NCBI GenBank assembly: GCA_016214895.1
Contig: JACRMR010000017.1
Location: forward strand, 62,001 to 126,000
Source of the DNA: a candidate division KSB1 bacterium
GTDB lineage: Bacteria; Electryoneota; RPQS01
Direction of reading: 5' to 3'
Length of the DNA: 64,000 nucleotides
The translations under genes were made by a program, and so were the position numbers. The notes under the pieces were generated by a model. That model did no database searches, was not told the DNA's origin, and saw only the letters and a list, made by a program, of their open reading frames with translations. Positions 24,311 through 32,201 of the stretch are shown here, piece by piece. How positions within the stretch are numbered: position 1 is the stretch's first letter; every line of letters begins with the position of its first letter.

Positions 24311-26069
24311 CCGCGAATACGGCGTGAATGGCACCGTCGCGTTCGAATTTCCGCCGGCTAAAAGCGATCCGCAACTGCGCGTCGATGTCCGCGGCGATGA
24401 ACGCTCGCTGGATGACCCGTGGTCGCTGGTGCAGGAGCTGTGGGACGCCGATACCTCGCGGCCCGAGCTGTGGAATGCCTACCCCGTCGGGATGGCTATG
24501 AGCCACGAAGGCCGTGGCTATATCGCCATGCTGCATACCGTGTTCGGGACGCTGGACGGCGGACACACATGGTACAACATGGATCCGTTCCCGCCACCCT
24601 TCGTCGGTGGGCCGTTCACGGCTTTGCGCGCACCGACCTACATCAGCGCACTGGCCGCGCGGCCCGTAAAACGCACGATAGAGACCGCGGACTCCTTCTT
24701 CGTGACTACGCTGCGCGCCGATGCTGACAGCGGGACCGTGCGCGCCTTCCGGTGGACCACCGGAACCTGGCGGCCCGCACCCGCCGCCGCAACGATCCAG
24801 CCGATGTGGCTGTCGCAAATCGCCTTTTCCGATTCACTGGTCGTGAATGTGCTGGCCGATCAGTTTGGCCGCATCGTGCGCAACGATTCGCTCGGCCGCG
24901 ACTCCACCTGGGATCTGCTGCCCTTCAACTTTTTCGGCGGCTATCTCGCGGGCACCGCCGCTGCTGTCGGAAACCTGGTGATCGCTTCCGGCTCGCAGCA
25001 GTGGATCAGCCGCTCGCGCGGTCAGGTCTGGCATGTCGAACCCGCCGTGGATTCCCTGGGAGACGTCGGCGTCAGTTTCAGCGACTCCCTGCACGGATTT
25101 AGCGGCGGAGGTATTGTATCGCCTGCCCCGGCGGGTTGGGTGCACCGCACTGACGATGGCGCCGTGAATTGGTCAGAGCGGCTGCTCGAAGCGCCGTTTC
25201 CGATTCGGGCCGTCGTTCGCTATTCCGATTCCGTGGGCTGGGCCGCGGGCGGCTACATCGACGGCGATGCGGCGATCGGGGGAATCTACAAAACCACCGA
25301 CGCCGGCCTCACCTGGTCACAAGAGCTGACCGTTAATGCCGAAATCCGCGCGCTGACCGCCACACATATCACCCCCGCGTATGTCGATGTATTCGCTGCC
25401 GGTGCCTATCCCGACTTTCACGCCGGAGTCTGGTCCACCCGCCTCTACTGGCCCGATAGCTCGCTTGGCGGTCCGATCCTGTTCGCCGATCCCGACACCC
25501 TCGCCTTCGGGATTGTCGAGGCTGGCGCGCGCGATACACTGCGCTCCGTGCTCCGCAACATCGGCCAGACCGCCGTGACCCTGTTCGCGCTGGATACTCG
25601 CGGCGGCCGCTTCAGTCAGGTCAACAGCCTGGTCGGCACCGTCCTGCAACCGGGGGATAGCGTCGAGTTACTTGTGCAGTTTGCCCCCGAAGAGCCGGGC
25701 CTGTATCGAACCGCGATCGACCAACTCAACAATGTCGGACAGCGTTGCGAGATTATTTGCAGCGGCCTCGCCCCTACCGCCGCCACCGGCGGAAACCCGG
25801 TCATCATTCGTGAACTCGCGCTGGACGTCTGGCCCAATCCCGGCAATGCCGAATTCACGCTCAAATTCGCGCTGCCCCGGGCGGGCGACGTAACGCTGAA
25901 CATCTTCGATGTCACGGGCCGTCTCGTCGATACGCAGTCACTCGACGCGCTCCCCGCCGGAAGTCACACGCGCGTGTGGAATGCCGCGAATTTCGCCAGC
26001 GGCATCTACTTTGCCCGGATCGAATCCGGAACCGAGTTGGCAACGAAGAAGATTATGCTGCTGAAGTAG
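24225..26069 (+). CDS. T9SS-sorted protein with YCF48/BNR-like propeller
   Basis: The protein has 614 residues. Signal peptide: basic MKYEASRATRIAAF, then the core LCFCISAFLPLSSVA, both written by simple repeats. The passenger has propeller motifs like GTLDGGHTWYNMD, WISRSRGQVWHVE and GIYKTTDAGLTWSQEL, typical of YCF48/sialidase-type blades. A choice-of-anchor/ASH-like domain follows (ILFADPDTLAFGIVEAG...). The end is a sorting tail (VWPNPGNAEFTLKFAL, NIFDVTGRLVD, FASGIYFARIES, KKIMLLK). Exported surface protein; ligand unknown. GC content is high, unlike the cargo genes at 3834 and 18022. Confidence 0.85.
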   Translation: MKYEASRATRIAAFLCFCISAFLPLSSVAREYGVNGTVAFEFPPAKSDPQLRVDVRGDERSLDDPWSLVQELWDADTSRPELWNAYPVGMAMSHEGRGYIAMLHTVFGTLDGGHTWYNMDPFPPPFVGGPFTALRAPTYISALAARPVKRTIETADSFFVTTLRADADSGTVRAFRWTTGTWRPAPAAATIQPMWLSQIAFSDSLVVNVLADQFGRIVRNDSLGRDSTWDLLPFNFFGGYLAGTAAAVGNLVIASGSQQWISRSRGQVWHVEPAVDSLGDVGVSFSDSLHGFSGGGIVSPAPAGWVHRTDDGAVNWSERLLEAPFPIRAVVRYSDSVGWAAGGYIDGDAAIGGIYKTTDAGLTWSQELTVNAEIRALTATHITPAYVDVFAAGAYPDFHAGVWSTRLYWPDSSLGGPILFADPDTLAFGIVEAGARDTLRSVLRNIGQTAVTLFALDTRGGRFSQVNSLVGTVLQPGDSVELLVQFAPEEPGLYRTAIDQLNNVGQRCEIICSGLAPTAATGGNPVIIRELALDVWPNPGNAEFTLKFALPRAGDVTLNIFDVTGRLVDTQSLDALPAGSHTRVWNAANFASGIYFARIESGTELATKKIMLLK

Positions 26070-26137
26070 TCCATTCCGCCGAGGCATGCGTCCGCGCGTG
26101 CCTCGGCAGCGGAAACTCACGCGGCACGATCCGCTGC

Positions 26138-26170
26138 TGCATTTCTGAATTTCCGCATTTGTCTTCCATG
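26138..26170. repeat. Octamer repeat ending at a start codon
   Basis: The units GCATTTCT, GAATTTCC, GCATTTGT and CTTCCATG run straight into the ATG at 26168. The same octamer block lies in the coding sequence at 24260-24308. No Shine-Dalgarno sequence is present between the repeat and the ATG. Confidence 0.75.
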
Positions 26171-27166
26171 CTCGGTCAACTCACCATCCACGACTTTCCG
26201 TCACGCTGCCTCGAAGGGAATCCGCTCGGTGATCCCTGCGTGCGGCGCGTGCCCGTGTACTTGCCGGAAGGCTACGCGGCAAATCGCGAGTGGCCGCTGA
26301 TCGTGATGCTGGCCGGGTTCACCGCCACGGGGTTGTCGTTCCTGAACTTCAACGCGTGGCAGGAGAATATGCCGGAGCGGATCGAGCGGCTGATCGCCCA
26401 AAAGCGCATGCCGCCCGCCGTGGTGATCTTCCCCGACTGCTTCACACGCTACGGCGGCTCGCAATATCTGAACAGCAGCGCGACCGGCGACTACGAAGAT
26501 CATCTAACCGGCGAACTCGTGCCGTGGGCGCGCGCCACGTTCCGCGCCGGACTCACACCCGAACAAACCGTTGTCGCGGGGAAATCCTCCGGCGGCTACG
26601 GCGCGTTCGTACTGGCCGCGCGGCATCCCGACATGTTCGGCTGGATCCTGATGCACTCCGGCGACTGCTACTTCGAGTATGGCTACCTCGCCGACTTCCC
26701 CAATGCGCTGAACGAGCTGTGCAGGCGCGGCGGGCCCGCCGAATTCATCAAGAGCATCGACGATCCGCGACCCAAGGGCAAGAGCTGGTTCTCCGCCATC
26801 GACAAGACCGGCATGGCCGCCTGCTATTCGCCCAATCCCGCTTCGCCAATGGGTTTTGACTATCCGTTCGACCTCGACACCGGTGAACTGCGCCAGGACG
26901 TCTGGGCGCGCTGGCTCGTGCATGACCCCGTCCGCATGGCCGAACGCGACGACGTGATCACGAATCTGAAGCAGCTGCGCGGCATCTACATCGAGTGCGG
27001 ACTGGCCGACGAGTTTCATTTGCAGTGGGGCGCGCGCATCCTCGTCTCCCGCCTGCGCAAGGCCGGACTCAGTGTCGAGCACCGCGAATTCGACGACGGC
27101 CACATGAATATCAACTACCGCTACGATGAAAGCCTGTCATGGTGGGGTGCGAAGCGTCAAACCTGA
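26168..27166 (+). CDS. Esterase D-like alpha/beta hydrolase
   Basis: The start at 26168 follows CTTCC and gives 332 residues; the frame is open upstream but unlike protein. The fold has WPLIVMLAGFTATGLSFLNF (oxyanion region), the nucleophile elbow AGKSSGGYGAFVLAARHPD, a likely acid in GLADEFHLQWGAR and the His in FDDGHMNINYRY. Together these form the Ser-Asp-His triad of the PF00756 family. There is no signal peptide, so it is cytosolic. Substrates of the family range from S-formylglutathione to siderophore and mycolyl esters; none can be singled out. Confidence 0.85.
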   Translation: MLGQLTIHDFPSRCLEGNPLGDPCVRRVPVYLPEGYAANREWPLIVMLAGFTATGLSFLNFNAWQENMPERIERLIAQKRMPPAVVIFPDCFTRYGGSQYLNSSATGDYEDHLTGELVPWARATFRAGLTPEQTVVAGKSSGGYGAFVLAARHPDMFGWILMHSGDCYFEYGYLADFPNALNELCRRGGPAEFIKSIDDPRPKGKSWFSAIDKTGMAACYSPNPASPMGFDYPFDLDTGELRQDVWARWLVHDPVRMAERDDVITNLKQLRGIYIECGLADEFHLQWGARILVSRLRKAGLSVEHREFDDGHMNINYRYDESLSWWGAKRQT

Positions 27167-27204
27167 AACGCGAAACTTGCAACCTGAAAACCCGCCGGAT
27201 TCGG

Positions 27205-27241
27205 GTCTCCCTCCGTTCACGGGGAGACTAAGGGGTCTTCG
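27205..27241. repeat. G-run palindromic repeat, degenerate copy
   Basis: CTCCCTCCGTTCACGGGGAG followed by ACTAAGGGGTCTTCGG is a diverged copy of the G-run family. It is preceded by a heptamer-like tract (AACCTGAAACGCGAAACTTG) at 27157-27185. Confidence 0.55.
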
Positions 27242-27262
27242 GTTCTTCACCGGCGTATTATC

Positions 27263-27907
27263 ATGCTCAACAAATCCTGGCACGAAAAGAATGTCATGCC
27301 CAAAAACGCGACACTCGAAGAGCGCGTGAAGTGGCATGAAGCACACGGGAAACACTGCGGCTGCCGCGAAATGCCGCCCAAAATTGTCGCCATTCTTGCC
27401 GAGCGCGGTAACGGACCCCAAGCGGAAGTTCGCGGGGCACGGGTGGTGAAGAAATTCACGGCGGTCCTGCAGGACGCGGGCGGTGGCGGTGTCTATGTGG
27501 ACGTCCCATTTGATGTCGAGAAAGCCTATGGCACGCGCGGGCAGGTGAAGATCAAAGCGCTCATCGACGGCGAACCCTATCGCGGCTCCCTCGCCAACAT
27601 GGGCACCGGCTGCCACATGTTCCCGATTCTGAAGGCGATTCGAATGAAGTTGGGCAAGGGTCCGGGCGACAAGATCAACATCGAACTCCGGCGCGATACC
27701 GAGGAACGGGTGATCGCCGTGCCGGCCGACTTGCAGAAGCGACTGACCAAGCACAAAGCAGCGAAGGCCGGCTTCGACAAGCTTTCTTACTCGCACCGTA
27801 AGGAGTACGTGCAGTGGATCGAAGCCGCCAAACGCGCAGAAACGCGCGCATCGCGCATCGAAAAGACCATCGCGATGCTGAGCGAAGGTAAGCGCTCGCC
27901 GAAGTGA
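27263..27907 (+). CDS. DUF1905/OmdA-like protein
   Basis: The 214 residues have an N-terminal helical part with SWHEKNVMPKNATLEERVKW and a CGCREMP motif. A DUF1905-type beta barrel follows (KKFTAVLQDAGGGGVYVDVP, VKIKALIDGEPYRGSL, GDKINIELRRDTEERVI). The bacteriocin-protection (YdeI/OmdA-like) helix comes last (FDKLSYSHRKEYVQWIEAAK). The conserved YSHRKEYVxWI block makes the last assignment firm. Its biochemical role is not established. No Shine-Dalgarno is visible before ATG 27263; the ATG at 27296 is an alternative. Confidence 0.8.
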   Translation: MLNKSWHEKNVMPKNATLEERVKWHEAHGKHCGCREMPPKIVAILAERGNGPQAEVRGARVVKKFTAVLQDAGGGGVYVDVPFDVEKAYGTRGQVKIKALIDGEPYRGSLANMGTGCHMFPILKAIRMKLGKGPGDKINIELRRDTEERVIAVPADLQKRLTKHKAAKAGFDKLSYSHRKEYVQWIEAAKRAETRASRIEKTIAMLSEGKRSPK

Positions 27908-28020
27908 ATGCAGATGTCAAACCGGCTTGCAGGGGCTGACCTCATCGCCCGTCTTCGCAACCCGAATGAAGCAGAGACATACGGTCGGTTCCCCCGTCCA
28001 TTCGAATACAGGAGGTTGAG

Positions 28021-28542
28021 ATGATCGGCAAGTTCCTGGCGGTTGGCGCGCTCCTCGGCGGGATCGTGTTCTTTGCCTGGCAGGCGTTCTCACACATGGC
28101 CCTGCCGGTTTGGGAGTGCACCATGAGCGAGTTCACGAATCAGCAGGCGATTGATCTAATCAAGTCCAGCATCTCCGGCAACGGCCTCTACTTTGCCAAG
28201 GAGGGCTTCCTGATGTCCACCTTCTTTGTGCCGGGAGTCACGGACACAACTCAGCTCATGGCGCCGATGCTGCTCAAGCAGTTCCTCACCAATTGCGTGG
28301 TCGCGCTCCTGATCGCTTTTGTCATTACCCGCATGCCGCCGCAATCGTTCGGGGTCTATCTGCGAATTACCCTGCTGTGGAGTCTCGTCGGTTGGCTGCT
28401 GTTCGCGCTGCCGAATGGAACGTGGTACGGCTGGCCCATCGGCTATCTGCTGCTCGATCTGTGCGACCGACTCGTCGGCGTGGCCCTGCTGACCGCAGCC
28501 ATCGTCTGGCTGGCCGTGAAGATGAAGATAACGACCGCTTGA
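28021..28542 (+). CDS. Membrane protein, 173 aa
   Basis: AGGAGG directly upstream (28011-28016) fixes the ATG. Hydrophobic segments lie at about residues 5-24, 90-107, 116-135 and 141-165, with a soluble loop of some 60 residues (TMSEFTNQQAIDLIKSSI) between the first and second. The loop would face the periplasm if the N-terminus is inside. Family not recognised with certainty. A REP hairpin follows the stop at 28553. Confidence 0.7.
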   Translation: MIGKFLAVGALLGGIVFFAWQAFSHMALPVWECTMSEFTNQQAIDLIKSSISGNGLYFAKEGFLMSTFFVPGVTDTTQLMAPMLLKQFLTNCVVALLIAFVITRMPPQSFGVYLRITLLWSLVGWLLFALPNGTWYGWPIGYLLLDLCDRLVGVALLTAAIVWLAVKMKITTA

Positions 28543-28552
28543 GCTGCTCGAA

Positions 28553-28582
28553 ATCACCGAGCGCACGCCGTGCGCCGCTACA
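28553..28582 (+). repeat. Single REP hairpin
   Basis: ACCGAGCGCACGCCGTGCGC followed by CGCTACAG is a copy of the first RAYT's REP type with one change in the loop. It lies ten bases after a stop codon and could also end transcription. Confidence 0.75.
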
Positions 28583-28626
28583 GCAGAAGTTGTTCCTTGT
28601 TCCTTGATCCTTCGTCCTTTCTTCCC

Positions 28627-29145
28627 ATGACCGATCCTCGCTATCCTATCGGCCCGTTCAGTTGGAACGGATTCCTCACTCCCGCCGAGCGCGCGGAGTG
28701 CATCCGCCGGATTCTGGAGATTCCCCGCCAGCTCAGCCACGTCGTCGCGCAACTGAGCCCGGCGCAGCTTGAACAATCCTACCGGGAGGGCGGCTGGAGC
28801 GCGCGGCAACTCGTGCACCACGTCGCTGACAGTCAGATCGTGGGCTTCATCCGAACCAAGCTGATCGTGACCGAAGACTCGCCGACGGTCAACCCGTTCG
28901 ACGAAAACCTGTGGTCCTTGACCGCCGATGCCCAGTGCGATGTCAGGGCCTCGCTGGCCATCATTACCGGAACCCACGAACGCTGGGCCGCCCTGCTGAA
29001 ATCACTGACCGCCGAGCAGTTCGAGCGCACCTGGATTCATCCCGCGTTCCCCGACGAGCGCCGCACCGTGGACCGCCTTGTCGCCTACTTCACCTGGCAC
29101 GCCGAGCACCATACGGCGCATGTGCGGCTAATCGCGAATAGATAA
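28627..29145 (+). CDS. DinB/YfiT-like metal-dependent protein 1
   Basis: The start at 28627 comes at the end of a heptamer tract (GTTCCTT, GTTCCTT, GATCCTT, CGTCCTT), giving 172 residues. The N-terminus DPRYPIGPFSWNG is the YfiT signature. The DinB four-helix fold has the metal ligands in GWSARQLVHHVADSQ and WHAEHHTAHV (one His in the first motif, two in the second). The family includes bacillithiol S-transferase BstA; this may be a thiol transferase, but the thiol used here is not known. A paralog follows immediately. Confidence 0.85.
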   Translation: MTDPRYPIGPFSWNGFLTPAERAECIRRILEIPRQLSHVVAQLSPAQLEQSYREGGWSARQLVHHVADSQIVGFIRTKLIVTEDSPTVNPFDENLWSLTADAQCDVRASLAIITGTHERWAALLKSLTAEQFERTWIHPAFPDERRTVDRLVAYFTWHAEHHTAHVRLIANR

Positions 29146-29208
29146 TAGATGATCGATGAGGTCGAGGCGATTCTTGAGTTTGTTCCCTGTTCCTTGGTCC
29201 TTTCTTCC

Positions 29209-29727
29209 ATGTCCGATCTCCGCTATCCTACCGGCAAGTTCGTCTGGAAATACCCGCTGACAGTCGTTGATCGCGAGCAATACATCGAGACCATCGCCGG
29301 GACTCCGGCCAAGTTCCGCGCCGTCGTGCAGGGTTTGACCGAAACGCAGCTCGATACGCCTTATCGCGCAGGCGGCTGGACGGCGCGGCAGGTGATCCAC
29401 CATGTGCCCGATAGCCACCTGAATGCCTATGTGCGCACGAAACTCGCGCTGACCGAGGACGTGCCCACGATCAAGCCCTACGAGGAAGCCGCCTGGGCCG
29501 CGCTGCCGGATAACTTCAACACTCCCGTCGAGGTCTCGGTTCGGACGCTGGAACTGGTGCACGAGCGCTGGGTCAATTTGCTGCGCGCGCTCAAGCCCGC
29601 AGATTTCAAACGACGCTTCATCCATCCTGCGGTCGCCGGCGATCCGCGCACGCTGGACTGGCTGCTCGGCCTTTACGCCTGGCATGGTCCGCATCATATC
29701 GCGCACATCGAATCGGTGAAATACTAA
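29209..29727 (+). CDS. DinB/YfiT-like metal-dependent protein 2
   Basis: The 172 residues are paralogous to the preceding gene over the whole length (DLRYPTGKFVWKYPLTV, GWTARQVIHHVPDSHLNAYV, WHGPHHIAHI). The His residues of both motifs are kept. It too begins right after a heptamer tract (GTTCCCT, GTTCCTT, GGTCCTT, then TCTTCC), so the leader was duplicated with the gene or the repeat arrived in both. Another heptamer block (AATAGATGATCGATG) separates the paralogs. Confidence 0.85.
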   Translation: MSDLRYPTGKFVWKYPLTVVDREQYIETIAGTPAKFRAVVQGLTETQLDTPYRAGGWTARQVIHHVPDSHLNAYVRTKLALTEDVPTIKPYEEAAWAALPDNFNTPVEVSVRTLELVHERWVNLLRALKPADFKRRFIHPAVAGDPRTLDWLLGLYAWHGPHHIAHIESVKY

Positions 29728-29760
29728 GCGGCACCGTCCCGGTGCCGCGCACCCTGTGCC

Positions 29761-31275
29761 ATGTCGGATCCCGAACCTACCGGCCGCCTCTCCGCCGCGG
29801 AAGAACGCTTTGAAGCGGTTCGCCGCAAAGCCGGATTTGTACTCGCGCCACTCGTGTTCTGCGCCGTGTGGCTGGCGCCGCTCGCGGGACTGTCGCACGA
29901 AGCACACCTGCTCGCCGCCGTCGTCGCCTTGACGGTGACGCTGTGGGTGACCGAGGCGATCCCGATTCCCGCCGCGGCACTGCTCGGTCCCGCGCTGTGT
30001 GTTCTGCTCGGTGTGGCTCCGGCGAAAACCGTGTTCGGTCCGTTCGCCGATCCGGTGGTGTTCCTGTTCATCGGCTCGTTCATGCTCGCACAGGGATTGT
30101 CTGTACACGGCCTTGACCGCCGCATTGCCGTCTCTATCCTCGCGCACAAATGGGTCGGCCCGCATCCGGCGCGGATTCTGATCGCATTTTCCGGCGTCAC
30201 GCTGGTGATTTCGATGTGGCTCTCGAACACGGCCACTACCGCGATGATGTACCCCATCGGTCTCAGTCTGTTCGCCGCGCTGTCCCGCAAGAAGGGCGCC
30301 AGCGCCGGACCCACCGTGTACGCCTCCGGCATGCTGCTGATGTGCGCCTATTCCTCCTCGCTGGGCGGACTCGGCACTCCCGTCGGCACACCGCCCAATT
30401 TGATCGGTCTCGGCCTGATCGAGCAGGCCACTGGCATTCACATCGGTTTCTTCCAGTGGATGCTGCTCGCGGCGCCGGTGATCATTCTGCTCTTTGTCGT
30501 GCTTTACTGGCACGTCGGGCGCAAGGCCGCCGCCGATTTCCCGCGCATCGAGAACTTCAACCGTTGGATTGCCGATCAACTGCGCGAGCTCGGTCCGCTG
30601 CGCCGCGGCGAGCGAAATGCGGCCACCGCCTTCATCCTTACCGCCTTGCTCTGGATCGTCCCCGGTGTCGTCGTGATTATCGCCGGACCGGAGAGCAACA
30701 CCGCCAAATGGTTGAGCGGACACCTGCCCGAGTCGATCGTGGCGCTGATCGGCGCAACGCTGCTGTTTGTGCTTCCGGTCAATTGGAAACAGCGCGAATT
30801 CACGTTGAACTGGCGGCAGGCGGCGGATATCGACTGGGGCACGATTCTGCTCTTCGGCGGCGGGTTGTCGCTGGGCGGGCTGATGTTCACAACGGGACTT
30901 GCCGACGCGATCGGGCACAGTCTGCAATCCCTGACCGGAGCCCAGTCGCTGGCCGCGCTCACGTTCTTGTTCACGGGAATCGGGATCATCCTGACCGAAT
31001 TCACCTCCAACACCGCCTCCGCGAACGTGATCATCCCCGTCGCGCTGGCCATGTCGGTGGAGTGTGGCGTCAATCCCGTGATCCCCGCGATCGGCGCCTG
31101 CATGGGCGCCTCGATGGCCTTCTTGCTACCGGTCTCCACGCCGCCCAATGCCATCGTGTATGGCTCCGGTCTGGTTCCGATCACGCACATGATCCGCTAC
31201 GGCTTCGCCCTCGATGTCGTCGCGGCGGTCGTGGTGCCGCTGGTTCTGCTCACGTGGGGCCAGTATGTTCTATAG
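29761..31275 (+). CDS. SLC13/DASS-family sodium-coupled anion symporter
   Basis: The protein has 504 residues and 11 or so membrane segments. Family motifs are WVTEAIPIPAAALLGPALCV, the first half-site SMWLSNTATTAMMYPIGLSL with the SNT signature, and the second half-site ILTEFTSNTASANVIIPVAL with its SNT. SNT pairs bind the carboxylate or sulfate in DASS transporters such as VcINDY. The substrate, di-/tricarboxylate or sulfate, cannot be fixed from sequence alone. A ~70-base decayed copy of its 5' end lies downstream at 31435-31506. Confidence 0.92.
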   Translation: MSDPEPTGRLSAAEERFEAVRRKAGFVLAPLVFCAVWLAPLAGLSHEAHLLAAVVALTVTLWVTEAIPIPAAALLGPALCVLLGVAPAKTVFGPFADPVVFLFIGSFMLAQGLSVHGLDRRIAVSILAHKWVGPHPARILIAFSGVTLVISMWLSNTATTAMMYPIGLSLFAALSRKKGASAGPTVYASGMLLMCAYSSSLGGLGTPVGTPPNLIGLGLIEQATGIHIGFFQWMLLAAPVIILLFVVLYWHVGRKAAADFPRIENFNRWIADQLRELGPLRRGERNAATAFILTALLWIVPGVVVIIAGPESNTAKWLSGHLPESIVALIGATLLFVLPVNWKQREFTLNWRQAADIDWGTILLFGGGLSLGGLMFTTGLADAIGHSLQSLTGAQSLAALTFLFTGIGIILTEFTSNTASANVIIPVALAMSVECGVNPVIPAIGACMGASMAFLLPVSTPPNAIVYGSGLVPITHMIRYGFALDVVAAVVVPLVLLTWGQYVL

Positions 31276-31434
31276 GATGGTGCCGCGGCCGGTCGTCGTT
31301 GACTGCCGCAGCACGAGCACCTCACGGCAGCGAAGCCTGAGTTCGCCCGCCGAGTCGGTTTATGTCTCCGTATGGTTGCTGGAATCGTAGCCGAAACATT
31401 ATTCTGCTTCGCTATTTCGAATCTCGACTCCACC

Positions 31435-31506
31435 GGATGACTGCTTGCGGCCCGGGAACGCTCCGAAGCGTTCCGCCGCGGCGCCGGATTCCTGCTGGCC
31501 GCGTCT
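31435..31506 (+). pseudogene. Decayed duplicate of the SLC13 gene 5' end
   Basis: A frame reading AARERSEAFRRGAGFLLAA aligns with SAAEERFEAVRRKAGFVLAP near the N-terminus of the SLC13 protein, and the DNA matches at roughly three of four positions over its central 40 bases. There is a stop just upstream in frame. The segment also forms a hairpin, GGAACGCT-CCGA-AGCGTTCC (31455-31474), in the leader of the next gene. Confidence 0.45.
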
Positions 31507-31538
31507 GCGACCAGCGCCATTCCGCCAACCGACTTCCC

Positions 31539-32174
31539 ATGTATCAAAGACCCGACTTCGTGGAATCCCGCGAGCAGGTGCTCGATCAGTTCATCCATGA
31601 GCACAGCTTCGCCACGCTGGTCAGCCAGCACAAAGCTGAACCGTTCGCTACTCCGCTGCCGTTGCTGCTGACCGTTCGCTCCGATGGCTCGCGTGTGCTC
31701 GAAGGCCACATCGCCGTCAGCAATCCGCAGTGGCGAAGTCTGGAGAGTCAGAGCGTACTCGCCATCTTCCACGGTCCGCACGGTTATGTTTCGCCGAGCT
31801 GGTACGACACGAGACGCGAGGTCGCGCCGACCTGGAATTACGTCACCGCGCACGTGTACGGCGTCGTGCGGCTGCACACGGACCCGGTCTGGCTCGAAAA
31901 ACTGCTGCGCCGCCTGATCGAGAAGTACGAATCCCGGCTCGTCCCGCCGTGGACGCTCGAACAGGCCGACCCGCAGTTCATCCAGAGCCTCTATCCGCAC
32001 ATCGTGGGCCTCGAACTCGAAGTCGCGCGCATCGAAGGCAAGTTCAAGCTCAACCAAAACCGCACCGCCAAGGACCGCGACGGCGTGATCGCTCACCTCA
32101 AAGCTCACGGCGACGCGGATGGTAAGGAGATCGCCCGGTACATGGAAGAGCGGAGGGGCGAAGGGAAGGGGTAG
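31539..32174 (+). CDS. PaiB-like FMN-binding protein
   Basis: From ATG 31539 the protein has 211 residues. It begins MYQRPDFVESREQVLDQFI, has LVSQHKAEPFATPLPLLL and the FMN/dimer motif AIFHGPHGYVSPSWYD, then APTWNYVTAHVYGVVRL. This is the PaiB (negative transcriptional regulator, FMN-binding split barrel) family. The end IEGKFKLNQNRTAKDRDGVI is also typical. In Bacillus, PaiB affects protease and sporulation genes, but whether the family are regulators or enzymes is open. Confidence 0.88.
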   Translation: MYQRPDFVESREQVLDQFIHEHSFATLVSQHKAEPFATPLPLLLTVRSDGSRVLEGHIAVSNPQWRSLESQSVLAIFHGPHGYVSPSWYDTRREVAPTWNYVTAHVYGVVRLHTDPVWLEKLLRRLIEKYESRLVPPWTLEQADPQFIQSLYPHIVGLELEVARIEGKFKLNQNRTAKDRDGVIAHLKAHGDADGKEIARYMEERRGEGKG

Positions 32175-32201
32175 AGGCGGGGTGCGGTACCACACGTACA
32201 A

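Noticed and set aside
29128-30927. Frame of 599 codons opposite the DinB and SLC13 genes
   Set aside because: It spans two real plus-strand genes with clear motifs; its product is Arg/Gln/His-rich and not protein-like.
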